Origin: Acidovorax sp. A79
Lineage (GTDB): Bacteria > Pseudomonadota > Gammaproteobacteria > Burkholderiales > Burkholderiaceae_C
Assembly (NCBI RefSeq): GCF_041154505.1
Contig: NZ_AP028672.1
Coordinates: 1,067,001-1,131,000, forward strand
Length of the DNA: 64,000 nt
Direction: 5' to 3'
Below are positions 1-6,967 of this stretch, piece after piece (the first letter of the stretch is position 1; each line of letters starts with the position of its first letter). Position numbers and translations under genes: made by a program. The notes under the pieces are model-generated. The model was given only the letters and a program-made list of their open reading frames with translations. It was not told the origin of the DNA and did not search any database.

Positions 1-388
1 GCTGGCTCAGGGCCGCGTGGTCCAGCCCGTATTTCGCCATCACGCCCGGCTTGAAGTTCTGCGCCACCACGTCGGCCGAGGCGGCCAGCTTGCGCGCGAC
101 CTCCAGGCCCTCGGGGCTGCGCAGGTCCAGCGCGATGCTCTTCTTGTTGCGGTTGAACATGGGGAAGAAGCCCGCGCCGGCGCCCAGCAGGTGGCGCGTG
201 CGGTCGCCGTCCACGGGCTCGACCTTGATGACCTCGGCCCCGAGGTCCGCCAGCACCATGCCGCAGGTGGGGCCCATGACCATGTGGGTGAACTCCACCA
301 CGCGCAGGCCCTGCAGGGGCAGTGCACGGGGGGCAGAGGTGCCGGGTGGCGCGAGCGGGGAGGAAGAAGAATCGGTGTGGGATGTCAT
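1..388 (-). CDS. CaiB/BaiF family CoA transferase, N-terminal part (runs off the left end)
   Basis: Family III CoA transferases move CoA between a CoA thioester donor and a carboxylic acid in the cytoplasm. The ATG at 386-388 opens a frame that stays open to the window edge, giving about 129 residues. After a Ser/Pro-rich leader of about 25 residues it shows the typical N-terminal Rossmann-like segment: LRVVEFTHMVMGP, then LADLGAEVIKVEP, then a run near FNRNKKSIALDLRSPEG. Full-length members have about 400 residues, so roughly the first third is visible and the catalytic Asp is outside. The next gene upstream on the same strand is an HMG-CoA-lyase-like enzyme, ending 62 bp before this start. 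The two probably form one operon that activates and cleaves a branched acid. The substrate cannot be read from the sequence. Confidence 0.85.
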   Translation of the reverse strand, partial: MTSHTDSSSSPLAPPGTSAPRALPLQGLRVVEFTHMVMGPTCGMVLADLGAEVIKVEPVDGDRTRHLLGAGAGFFPMFNRNKKSIALDLRSPEGLEVARKLAASADVVAQNFKPGVMAKYGLDHAALSQ

Positions 389-450
389 GGGGCGACGATA
401 CGGGATGGAAGGGCGCGCGGCGGTGGCTCAATGTTGAGCTCGTGGCGAGC

Positions 451-1437
451 TCAGTGGATGGCGGCGAGGGAGACGGCCCCTGCGCCGGTGCGCGGTACCC
501 CGGCCTGCCACAGCGTGCCGTGCAGGGTCTCCCCGGCCAGCCAGCCCGCCACACGCTCGCGCAGCGCCAGCAGCGCGTCCACGGCGATGCCGGTTGCGAC
601 GCCCATGCGTTCCAGCATGAACACAAGGTCTTCGGTGGTGACATTGCCGCTGGCGCCCGGCGCGTGCGGGCAGCCGCCGATGCCGGCCAGGCAGGCATCA
701 AAGCGGGTGATGCCGGTCTGCCAGGCCGCGTAGACGTTGGCCAGGCCCATGCCGCGCGTGTCGTGAAAGTGCGCGCAGGCCAGCCGGTCTCCCACCAGCG
801 CGCGGGCCTTCTCGAACAGGCGGGCCACCGAGGCCGGGTCGGCATAGCCCACGGTGTCGGCCAGGCTCACATGGTCGGCCCCGGCATCCAGCAGGGCCTG
901 CATCAGGCGCAGCACCTCGCTCTCGGCCACCTCGCCCTGCAGGGTGCAGCCAAACGCCGTACCCACGCCGCCCTCGATCAGGCAGCGGCTGCCGCTGGCG
1001 TCGCGCAGCGCGCGGATGCGCGCCACCTCGGCCACCACGTCGTCGGGTGTCTTGCGCAGGTTGGCCAGGCTGTGGGCATGGCTGGCGGACAGGGGCACCA
1101 CCATCAGGTCGGCGCCGCATTCAAGCGCACGTTCGGCGCCTTTGTAGTTGGGCACCAGCACCGAGGCGACCAGGCCCGGCAGGGTCTTGGCATGGGCCAG
1201 CACCTCGGCGGTGTCGGCCAGCTGGGGCAGCAGGCGGGCGGGCACGAAGGAGCCGACCTCGATCTCGCGCTGGCCCGCGGCATAGGCCGCGTCGAGCCAG
1301 TCGATCTTGTGCGCGGTGGACACCACGGTGGCGATGCTCTGCAGGCCGTCGCGCAGGCCCACTTCGCGCACCACGGCCCGCGCGGGCGCCATGCCGGGCG
1401 CGGGACGGGTCGCGGGGAAAAAAGAAGGGGTGTTCAC
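451..1437 (-). CDS. Hydroxymethylglutaryl-CoA lyase family protein
   Basis: HMG-CoA lyases (HMGL-like TIM barrels) cleave 3-hydroxy-3-methylglutaryl-CoA or related 3-hydroxy-acyl-CoAs to acetyl-CoA and a keto acid, using a divalent metal. The 328-residue length is slightly above the usual 300. Visible motifs are the N-terminal VREVGLRDGLQS with the substrate/metal Asp, EVGSFV, the C-terminal metal pair in HFHDTRG, and the catalytic-Cys loop GIGGCPHAPGASGN. The start is a GTG at 1435-1437 behind a GGAGA ribosome site. It shares a strand with the CoA transferase and is divergent from a LysR regulator, which likely controls the pair. It could be a true HMG-CoA lyase of leucine breakdown, or a paralog acting on citramalyl-CoA or another 3-hydroxy-3-methyl acid. 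No other leucine-pathway genes are in view. Confidence 0.85.
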   Translation of the reverse strand: MNTPSFFPATRPAPGMAPARAVVREVGLRDGLQSIATVVSTAHKIDWLDAAYAAGQREIEVGSFVPARLLPQLADTAEVLAHAKTLPGLVASVLVPNYKGAERALECGADLMVVPLSASHAHSLANLRKTPDDVVAEVARIRALRDASGSRCLIEGGVGTAFGCTLQGEVAESEVLRLMQALLDAGADHVSLADTVGYADPASVARLFEKARALVGDRLACAHFHDTRGMGLANVYAAWQTGITRFDACLAGIGGCPHAPGASGNVTTEDLVFMLERMGVATGIAVDALLALRERVAGWLAGETLHGTLWQAGVPRTGAGAVSLAAIH

Positions 1438-1466
1438 GGCGTTGTCTCCAGCTCGTTGGTGTTCCG

Positions 1467-1488
1467 TGGGAGATTCTAGAAATTCCCA
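1467..1488. promoter_or_regulatory. Candidate LysR-type operator between divergent genes
   Basis: The sequence is a 22-bp near-perfect dyad, TGGGA-N2-TTCTAGAA-N2-TCCCA. It lies midway between the HMG-CoA-lyase-like start (1437) and the LysR regulator start (1567). LysR proteins usually bind such interrupted palindromes in divergent promoters. The assignment is inferred from symmetry and position only. Confidence 0.45.
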
Positions 1489-1566
1489 ACAGAATCAGAA
1501 AATACATCTCGGAAGCCATATGATTCCCAAAAGGAACATCACAGTCTTTCAAGCGGAGGCAATTGC

Positions 1567-2472
1567 ATGCGCGATCTCGACCTGCAGACCCTGCGCCTGT
1601 TTGCCGCCGTGTGCGAGCAGCGCAGCATCGCGCGCGTGGCCGAGCAGGAGTCCATCGTGGGTTCGGCCATCAGCAAGCGGCTGGCCCAGCTGGAGGACAC
1701 GGTGGGCACCGCCCTGCTGGTGCGCAAGCGGCGCGGCGTCATTCCTACCCCGGCGGGGGAAACGCTGCTGGAACACGCGCGCACCATGCTCGCCAGCGTG
1801 GGCCAGATCGAGCGTGACATGGCCGCCTATGCCACCGGCATCCGGGGCCACGTGCGCATGCTGGTCACGGCCTCGGTCATGGCCGAATCGCTGGCCGACG
1901 ATGTGGCCGCCTTCCTGCAGGACCCAGCGCACCGCGACATCCAGGTGAGCCTGGAGGAACGCGTGAGCCCGGACGTGGTGCAGGGCATCCGCGACGGCAG
2001 CGCGTCCATTGGCATCTGCTGGGACGCGGCGGACCTCTCCGGCCTGGAAACGCGCGGCTACCGCAACGACCACCTCGCCGTGGTGGCACATGCCTCGCAC
2101 CCCGTGGCCCGGCACGCCAGCGTGCGGTTCGCCGACGTGCTGGACCATGAATTCGTGAGCATGCCCGCGCTGAGCGCCGTGCAGGTGCTGCTGGCGCGCG
2201 CCGCGGCCGTGGAGGGAAAAATGCTCGCGCACCGGGTGCTGGTGTCCAACTTCGACGCGGCCCTGCGGGTGGTGCGCGCCAACCTGGCCATCAGCGTCGT
2301 GCCGCGCGAGGTCGCCCTGCCCTTTGCCCAGACCGCCCCGGTGCGCGTGATTCCGCTGAGCGATCCCTGGGCCCGGCGGCGCTTCGCCATCTGCTACCGC
2401 AGCGCCCAGATGCTGACCCCGGCCGCACAGTTGCTGGTCCACCACCTGGCGGGGCTGGGCCGCCAGGAATGA
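1567..2472 (+). CDS. LysR family transcriptional regulator
   Basis: A DNA-binding activator/repressor of 301 residues, the normal LysR length. Residues 1-60 form the winged helix-turn-helix (LQTLRLFAAVCEQRSIARVAE, then a recognition-helix region near SAISKRLAQLEDTVG). Residues from about 90 on form the effector-binding domain, containing VSLEERVSPDVVQGIRDG and the usual two Rossmann-like subdomains. The ATG at 1567 is preceded by a GGAGG-like site. It is transcribed away from the HMG-CoA-lyase-like/CoA-transferase genes with 129 bp between the starts, the classic layout for a LysR protein controlling a divergent catabolic operon and itself. The likely ligand is an intermediate of that pathway, which is unknown. 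Confidence 0.92.
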   Translation: MRDLDLQTLRLFAAVCEQRSIARVAEQESIVGSAISKRLAQLEDTVGTALLVRKRRGVIPTPAGETLLEHARTMLASVGQIERDMAAYATGIRGHVRMLVTASVMAESLADDVAAFLQDPAHRDIQVSLEERVSPDVVQGIRDGSASIGICWDAADLSGLETRGYRNDHLAVVAHASHPVARHASVRFADVLDHEFVSMPALSAVQVLLARAAAVEGKMLAHRVLVSNFDAALRVVRANLAISVVPREVALPFAQTAPVRVIPLSDPWARRRFAICYRSAQMLTPAAQLLVHHLAGLGRQE

Positions 2473-2568
2473 CCGCCTCCAACCGTGGCCCCATCGCAAC
2501 AGTTTGAGTTGTAACACGTCATTTTTGGGGCGTAGCGCATGCGTGGTGTGCGTTCTGAGCTACTAAAC

Positions 2569-2597
2569 TTGTAGCAAAATGGGTTCCGCGCTATAGT
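2569..2597 (+). promoter_or_regulatory. Sigma-70-like promoter for the small winged-helix regulator
   Basis: A -35-like TTGTAG at 2569-2574 and a -10-like TATAGT at 2592-2597 are separated by 17 bp. This lies 77 bp before the start of the next gene. The match to consensus is good at -10 and fair at -35. The call rests on sequence only. Confidence 0.4.
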
Positions 2598-2674
2598 CTC
2601 AGCGCATCAGCGGGCCCGGCATTCGCCCACCCGAATGAAAACTTGATCCAACACTTGCGCGAGGAGAAGCGTCC

Positions 2675-2983
2675 ATGAGCTCCAAAGAAAATGCCGCCAT
2701 CAACCAGTTGTTCGAGCGGCTCGAATGCCGTTACGCACTGCGCGTGCTCTGGGCCCTGAAGGACGGCCACCCCCAGACCTTCCGCCTGCTGCAGGACAGC
2801 GTGGGGGGCATCACCCCCAACACGCTCAACACCCGCATCAAGGAACTGCGCGAAGCCGGCTTCGTGGACCATGGCAGCGACGGCTACACCGTCACTCCTT
2901 CCGGCGCCGACCTGCTCAAGCGCCTGTCGGACGTGCAGGCCTTCGCCACCCGCTGGGTGGCCGGCCGCGCCAAGAAGGTCTGA
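2675..2983 (+). CDS. HxlR-like winged-helix transcriptional regulator
   Basis: A 102-residue protein that is almost entirely one winged helix-turn-helix domain. The early segment ECRYALRVLWALKDG, the central GGITPNTLNTRIKELREAGFV (recognition helix) and the wing DGYTVTPSGADLLKRL match the HxlR/MarR-like layout. No cysteine of the redox-sensing HypR type is present where one might expect it apart from Cys in ECRY near residue 14. It stands alone, with its own promoter and a 130-bp gap to the following FKBP gene, so its target cannot be guessed from context. The start is an ATG after a GAGGAG ribosome site. Confidence 0.8.
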   Translation: MSSKENAAINQLFERLECRYALRVLWALKDGHPQTFRLLQDSVGGITPNTLNTRIKELREAGFVDHGSDGYTVTPSGADLLKRLSDVQAFATRWVAGRAKKV

Positions 2984-3048
2984 CCACAGGCCAGCGGTCC
3001 CGTCTGTTCCCCGCCAAGGGGCTTCTCGTTAAAATACAGGGCCAAATT

Positions 3049-3099
3049 AGCTTCTAGCGCATGACATACAAGCGCTAGAAGCTATATTTTTAATAGCAA
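3049..3099 (+). repeat. Hairpin repeat element, copy 1
   Basis: A perfect 12-bp inverted repeat, AGCTTCTAGCGC and GCGCTAGAAGCT, with an 11-nt loop is followed by an A/T tail ending in ATAGCAA. It ends 16 nt before the FKBP start codon. Related copies occur at about 10435, 24881 (opposite strand), 27593, 34526 and 42713. Confidence 0.8.
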
Positions 3100-3115
3100 G
3101 CAAGGAATTTCATCC

Positions 3116-3475
3116 ATGGCACTGACCACCACCGCATCCGGACTGCAATACGAAGACACCACCGTGGGCGACGGCGCCGAAGCCACCAAGGGCCAGAACG
3201 TGTCGGTGCACTACACCGGCTGGCTCTACAACAACGGCGAGCAAGGCGCCAAGTTCGACTCCAGCCACGACCGCAACGACCCCTTCGAGTTCTCGCTGGG
3301 CGGCGGCATGGTCATCAAGGGCTGGGATGAAGGCGTGCAGGGCATGAAGATCGGCGGCAAGCGCACGTTGATCATCCCCGCGGCCCTGGGCTACGGCGCG
3401 CGCGGCGCGGGCGGTGTGATCCCTCCGAACGCCACGCTCAAGTTCGATGTGGAACTGCTCAAGGTCGGCCGCTGA
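3116..3475 (+). CDS. FKBP-type peptidyl-prolyl cis-trans isomerase
   Basis: A single-domain cytoplasmic FKBP of 119 residues that speeds cis-trans isomerisation of prolyl bonds during folding. The whole protein is the FKBP fold: [60 protein letters not shown] and the closing [14 protein letters not shown] are all present, including the aromatic and Asp residues that line the active pocket. There is no signal peptide and no IF (insert-in-flap) domain. The ATG follows an AAGGA site, and the 5' leader carries the hairpin repeat. A clear rho-independent terminator follows the gene, so it is monocistronic. Confidence 0.95.
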   Translation: MALTTTASGLQYEDTTVGDGAEATKGQNVSVHYTGWLYNNGEQGAKFDSSHDRNDPFEFSLGGGMVIKGWDEGVQGMKIGGKRTLIIPAALGYGARGAGGVIPPNATLKFDVELLKVGR

Positions 3476-3511
3476 TCGCGCAGCCTGCGCGGCAGCATCC
3501 GACACGACACC

Positions 3512-3537
3512 AAAGCGGCCTTCGGGCCGCTTTTTTT
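3512..3537 (+). terminator. Rho-independent terminator of the FKBP gene
   Basis: The stem AAAGCGGCC/GGCCGCTTT with a TTCG tetraloop is followed by a run of T. It lies 36 bp after the stop codon. Confidence 0.9.
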
Positions 3538-3647
3538 ACGCCTGGCCCGCCATCTGTGGCATGGGCGCAGCCCAGGCCAGGCCCGCGCGCAAGGATGCCG
3601 CGCCATAGAAAGGAAAGGAAAGGCACAGAGCGGCTCGGGGTGTCCCG

Positions 3648-4157
3648 TCAATCAAAAAGCGCCTTGTCCAGCCGCTCGAACTTCGCGTCGCCCACGGCCT
3701 CGCGGATCTTCGGTGCCAGCGCCGCCAGGTCCTCGAAACTGCCCGCTCCCTCCACGGCCAGGTTCAGCCGGAACCCGCGCAGCCCCATGGCGGCGGTCAG
3801 CTCGGTGGCAATCGGGTAGGCCGCCTGGTAGCGCTCTTTCGGCGTGCGCCCCGAACCCTCCAGCGGCGATGCCACCGTGCCCAGGTCCGTCGCTGGCGCG
3901 GGTTCGGCCACGGGGGCTGGCTGGCTGGCGGCCATTGCGGCAGGCAGGGACTGCCCCGCCAGCGGCGCCAGCAGCCCCTGGGCGATCATGGCCTGCACGT
4001 CGTCCTGCGTGATTCCCATGGCGGCGGTGGCCGCCAGAATCTCGCCCGTGGAGCGCTTGCCATCAAACAGGATGAAGGCCGAACGCTGGCGCGAACTGAG
4101 ACTGCCGTGCCGGTCCTTGAGCGCTTCTTGCCCTGCCGGCGTTTTGACGAGAACCAT
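3648..4157 (-). CDS. Hypothetical protein with two small domains and a Pro/Ala linker
   Basis: No known function recognised. The 169-residue product starts at an ATG (4155-4157) with a strong AAGGAGG site. The frame is open 18 codons further upstream but without a ribosome site. Residues 1-70 look like a small helical, winged-helix-like domain (SSRQRSAFILFDGKRSTGEIL, then DDVQAMIAQGLLAPL). A low-complexity Ala/Pro linker follows at about residues 70-100. The C-terminal 65 residues are predicted helical (PKERYQAAYPIATELTAAMG). There is no signal peptide or membrane segment. It stands alone, convergent with the FKBP gene. The N-terminal part resembles the sensor-like helical modules used to read phospho-relay or PilZ-type partners, but this is only an impression. 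Confidence 0.7.
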   Translation of the reverse strand: MVLVKTPAGQEALKDRHGSLSSRQRSAFILFDGKRSTGEILAATAAMGITQDDVQAMIAQGLLAPLAGQSLPAAMAASQPAPVAEPAPATDLGTVASPLEGSGRTPKERYQAAYPIATELTAAMGLRGFRLNLAVEGAGSFEDLAALAPKIREAVGDAKFERLDKALFD

Positions 4158-4346
4158 GAGCCTCCTTGAGCTGAACGGTGGCGGGTTGACGCGGGGCACC
4201 CACCACCCCACGAGCCCCTGCAGGCCAGATTCTCACGTTTGCGCACCATTGAAAATCGGGGTTTACGCATAACCATGGCAGCGCTGGCCGGAACGCGGGC
4301 GCGCCCCTTCTGGCCCCGTGCCGCAACCCGCAATCCCGCGGCGCCG

Positions 4347-6437
4347 CTACATCTCGGAGCGGATGCGCGGCAAGGCGGGCGCGGGCCGCGTCACCCAGCT
4401 CACCACCACGGCGACCACCAGTCCCGTCGGCACGCCGAACACGCCGGCCGAGATGGGCTGGATGCCAAACCAGAGCCCGTCCGCCAGCATCCAGCTGGGC
4501 AGCGCGCGCATGGCCGACACATGCGAAAGCATGTAGTACACCGCCACGCCCAGCCCCGCCACCATGCCGGCCACCGCGCCCTGCCGCGTGGTGCCGCGCC
4601 AGAAGATGCCCAGCACCATCACCGGCACGAAAGCCGATGCGGCCAGGGAGAACGACGCCGACACCATGGGCAGGATCTCTGACGGCTTGAGCGCCGCGAC
4701 AAAGGCCGCCGACAAGGCCACCGCCAGCAGCGCGAACTTGCTCAGGATCACACGCTGCTCGGGCGATGCCTCGCGCTGGGTGTCCTGGAAATACAGGTCG
4801 CGCACCAGCGCATTGCTGATGGTGAGCAGCAGGCCGTCGGCGGTGGACAGCGCCGCGGCCAGCCCACCCGCGGCCACCAGACCGGAGACCACATACGGCA
4901 GGCCCCCCAGCTCCGGCGTGGCCAGCATGATGAGGTCGGCCCCGAGCCGGATCTCGCCAAACTGCACGATGCCGTCGCTGTTCACGTCCTCCACCGACAG
5001 CAGCGAGCTGTCCACGCGCGCCCACTGGGCCATCCAGTTGGGAAGGGCCTCGAAGCTGCTGCCCACCAGGTTCTGCATGACCTCGAACTTCACCAGCACC
5101 GCCAGCGCCGGGGCGCTCAGGTACAGCAAGGCGATGAAGAACAGCGACCACGCCACCGAGGCGCGCGCCGCCGACACCGTGGGCGAGGTGTAGTAGCGCG
5201 TGAGCAGGTGCGGCAGGCCCGCCGTGCCCACCATCAGGCAGAACATGAGCGCCAGGAAATTGCGGCGCGTCAACTCGTAGTCGCGCTGCTCCTCGGGGGT
5301 GCCCTTCGGGTCGCCCACATAGGCCTGGCTGTGCAGGGGCAGGCCACCGAGGGGGCGGGCACGCTCATAGTTCTCGCGCATCTCGCGGGTCCAGCGCTCG
5401 CGGGCCGCGGCGGCATCGCGCGGCAGGGCCGCCAGCTCGCGGCTGGCCGTGACGATCAGGCCCACATCGGCGTTCTGGGTGCGCAGCGCGCGGATGCGCT
5501 CGCGCCCCTTCTCGCGTTCGCGCTCCAGGGCACCCTCCACGTCGCTCAGGCGGGCCTCGAAATCCTGGGCGCGCCGCAGGTAGGTCTGCACCACCTGGTG
5601 TTCCGCCGGCGAATCGAGCAGTTGCGCCTCCAGATCGGCGATCTTGCTGATCTGCTCGCCATAGACCAGCGGCGCCAGCGGGTTGCCAAGCTGCTTGTAG
5701 GCCAGCCAGGACACCGGGATCAGGAAGGCCAGCAGCAGCACCACGTACTGCGCCACCTGCGTCCACGTGATGGCGCGCATGCCGCCCAGGAACGAGCACA
5801 GCAGCACGCCGCCCAGTCCCAGCATGATGCCGATCTCGAACTGCACGCCGGTCAGGCGCGAGGCGATCAGCCCCACGCCGTAGATCTGCGCCACCACGTA
5901 GGTGAACGAGCACAGCACGGCGGCCAGCGCGGCGATCACGCGCGGCCACCGGCCGCCAAAACGCACGTGGAAAAAATCGGGCACGGTGTACAGGCCCATG
6001 GCGCGCAGGTGCGGCGCGATCAGCATCGCCACGAGGCAGAAGCCGCCCGTCCAGCCCAGCAGGTAGGCGAGGCCCCCCGCCTGCCCCGGCGTGCCGGAAA
6101 AGCCCTGCAGGTAGAGCGCCCCCGACAGGCTGATGAACGACGCGGCGCTCATCCAGTCGGCCGCCGCCGCCATGCCGTTGTACATGGGCGGAATGCGCCG
6201 GCCGGCCACGTAGTATTCCTCCGGGTCGGTGGTGCGGCCGTAGACGCCGATGCCCGCGTACACCATCACCGTGAGGAACAGGAAGATGGGGCCGATCCAG
6301 TGGCGCGAGAGCCCCTGGTGCTCCGCCCAGGTCATCAGCGCCAGGAAGGCCAGCACGCCCGCCACATACAGCGCCAGGATGCGGTGCAGCCGCCACAGGT
6401 AGGCCCGGTCTGCGCCGGAGGAATTGTTCTCAGCCAT
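4347..6437 (-). CDS. Sodium:solute symporter large subunit (SSS family, VC_2705-like)
   Basis: An inner-membrane sodium-coupled carrier of 696 residues with the SSS fold; the relatives are acetate/carboxylate or urea-type carriers. TM1 and TM2 start near residues 13 and 45. The family core appears in YYVAGRRIPPMYNGMAAAADW, SFISLSGALYL and ALSTADGLLLTISNALVRD. Two unusual soluble insertions are visible: a charged coiled-coil stretch at about residues 265-345 (ADLEAQLL through ERARPLGG), and a canonical 12-residue EF-hand loop, DVNSDGIVQFGE, encoded at 4953-4988. It starts 2 bp after the stop of the DUF4212 small subunit, so the two are cotranslated and probably act as a pair. Substrate unknown; acetate or another short carboxylate is likely by family. 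Confidence 0.9.
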   Translation of the reverse strand: MAENNSSGADRAYLWRLHRILALYVAGVLAFLALMTWAEHQGLSRHWIGPIFLFLTVMVYAGIGVYGRTTDPEEYYVAGRRIPPMYNGMAAAADWMSAASFISLSGALYLQGFSGTPGQAGGLAYLLGWTGGFCLVAMLIAPHLRAMGLYTVPDFFHVRFGGRWPRVIAALAAVLCSFTYVVAQIYGVGLIASRLTGVQFEIGIMLGLGGVLLCSFLGGMRAITWTQVAQYVVLLLAFLIPVSWLAYKQLGNPLAPLVYGEQISKIADLEAQLLDSPAEHQVVQTYLRRAQDFEARLSDVEGALEREREKGRERIRALRTQNADVGLIVTASRELAALPRDAAAARERWTREMRENYERARPLGGLPLHSQAYVGDPKGTPEEQRDYELTRRNFLALMFCLMVGTAGLPHLLTRYYTSPTVSAARASVAWSLFFIALLYLSAPALAVLVKFEVMQNLVGSSFEALPNWMAQWARVDSSLLSVEDVNSDGIVQFGEIRLGADLIMLATPELGGLPYVVSGLVAAGGLAAALSTADGLLLTISNALVRDLYFQDTQREASPEQRVILSKFALLAVALSAAFVAALKPSEILPMVSASFSLAASAFVPVMVLGIFWRGTTRQGAVAGMVAGLGVAVYYMLSHVSAMRALPSWMLADGLWFGIQPISAGVFGVPTGLVVAVVVSWVTRPAPALPRIRSEM

Positions 6438-6439
6438 GG

Positions 6440-6742
6440 TCAGCCAGGAGGACGGGCCGCGTCTTCCAGGGATGCGGCCGCAGCGGCCGCAATGCGCTCA
6501 GCGTCCTGGCGCTCGAACCGGTTCATGGCCCATCCATAGGCCACCACGATGCCGATGAACACCAGCACCGCACCCTGTGCCGCGATCCAGTAGCCCAGGG
6601 GCCAGGCGCCGAACACCAGCAACTGCAGGTCCCTGGCGAAGTAGGTGGCGCCAAACGACACCAGCGCCCACAGCAGCAGCAGGCCCGCCTTGAGTTTCAG
6701 GTGCCGCACATCGTGCAGATCGGGCGGGAACGGGCCCGCCAT
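6440..6742 (-). CDS. DUF4212 sodium:solute symporter small subunit
   Basis: A 100-residue inner-membrane protein with two transmembrane helices (about LKAGLLLLWALVSFGATYFA and AAQGAVLVFIGIVVAYGW) separated by a short loop. It matches the small partner that precedes VC_2705-type symporters. The start at 6742 is chosen because a GAGG ribosome site lies 5 nt upstream. An in-frame ATG at 6772 would add ten residues but has no visible site. The stop and the start of the large subunit are 2 bp apart. The protein likely stabilises or completes the carrier. Confidence 0.85.
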   Translation of the reverse strand: MAGPFPPDLHDVRHLKLKAGLLLLWALVSFGATYFARDLQLLVFGAWPLGYWIAAQGAVLVFIGIVVAYGWAMNRFERQDAERIAAAAAASLEDAARPPG

Positions 6743-6967
6743 TTCCGCCTCGGATGGTGATCGACGGGGCATGGCGGAGTCGTTCACGCAGGCTCTCAGC
6801 GATCCACGGCCCTGCGGGCCACGCGTGGCCCGTGCAATGAGGGCAGGTCGAACAACAGGCCCCCCCGCACAAGTGCCGCCCCGCCGCGCCGGGCGCGCAC
6901 CCCCTTCTGCGCGTGGCGCGCGAGAAGGGGAAAGCGGCACGGCCGCCCGGGGGGTTGCCGCGTCACG

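Noticed and set aside
6772..6940. Longer N-terminus for the DUF4212 protein
   Set aside because: The additional residues are Arg/Gly/Pro-rich with no homology, and the GAGG site supports the start at 6742.
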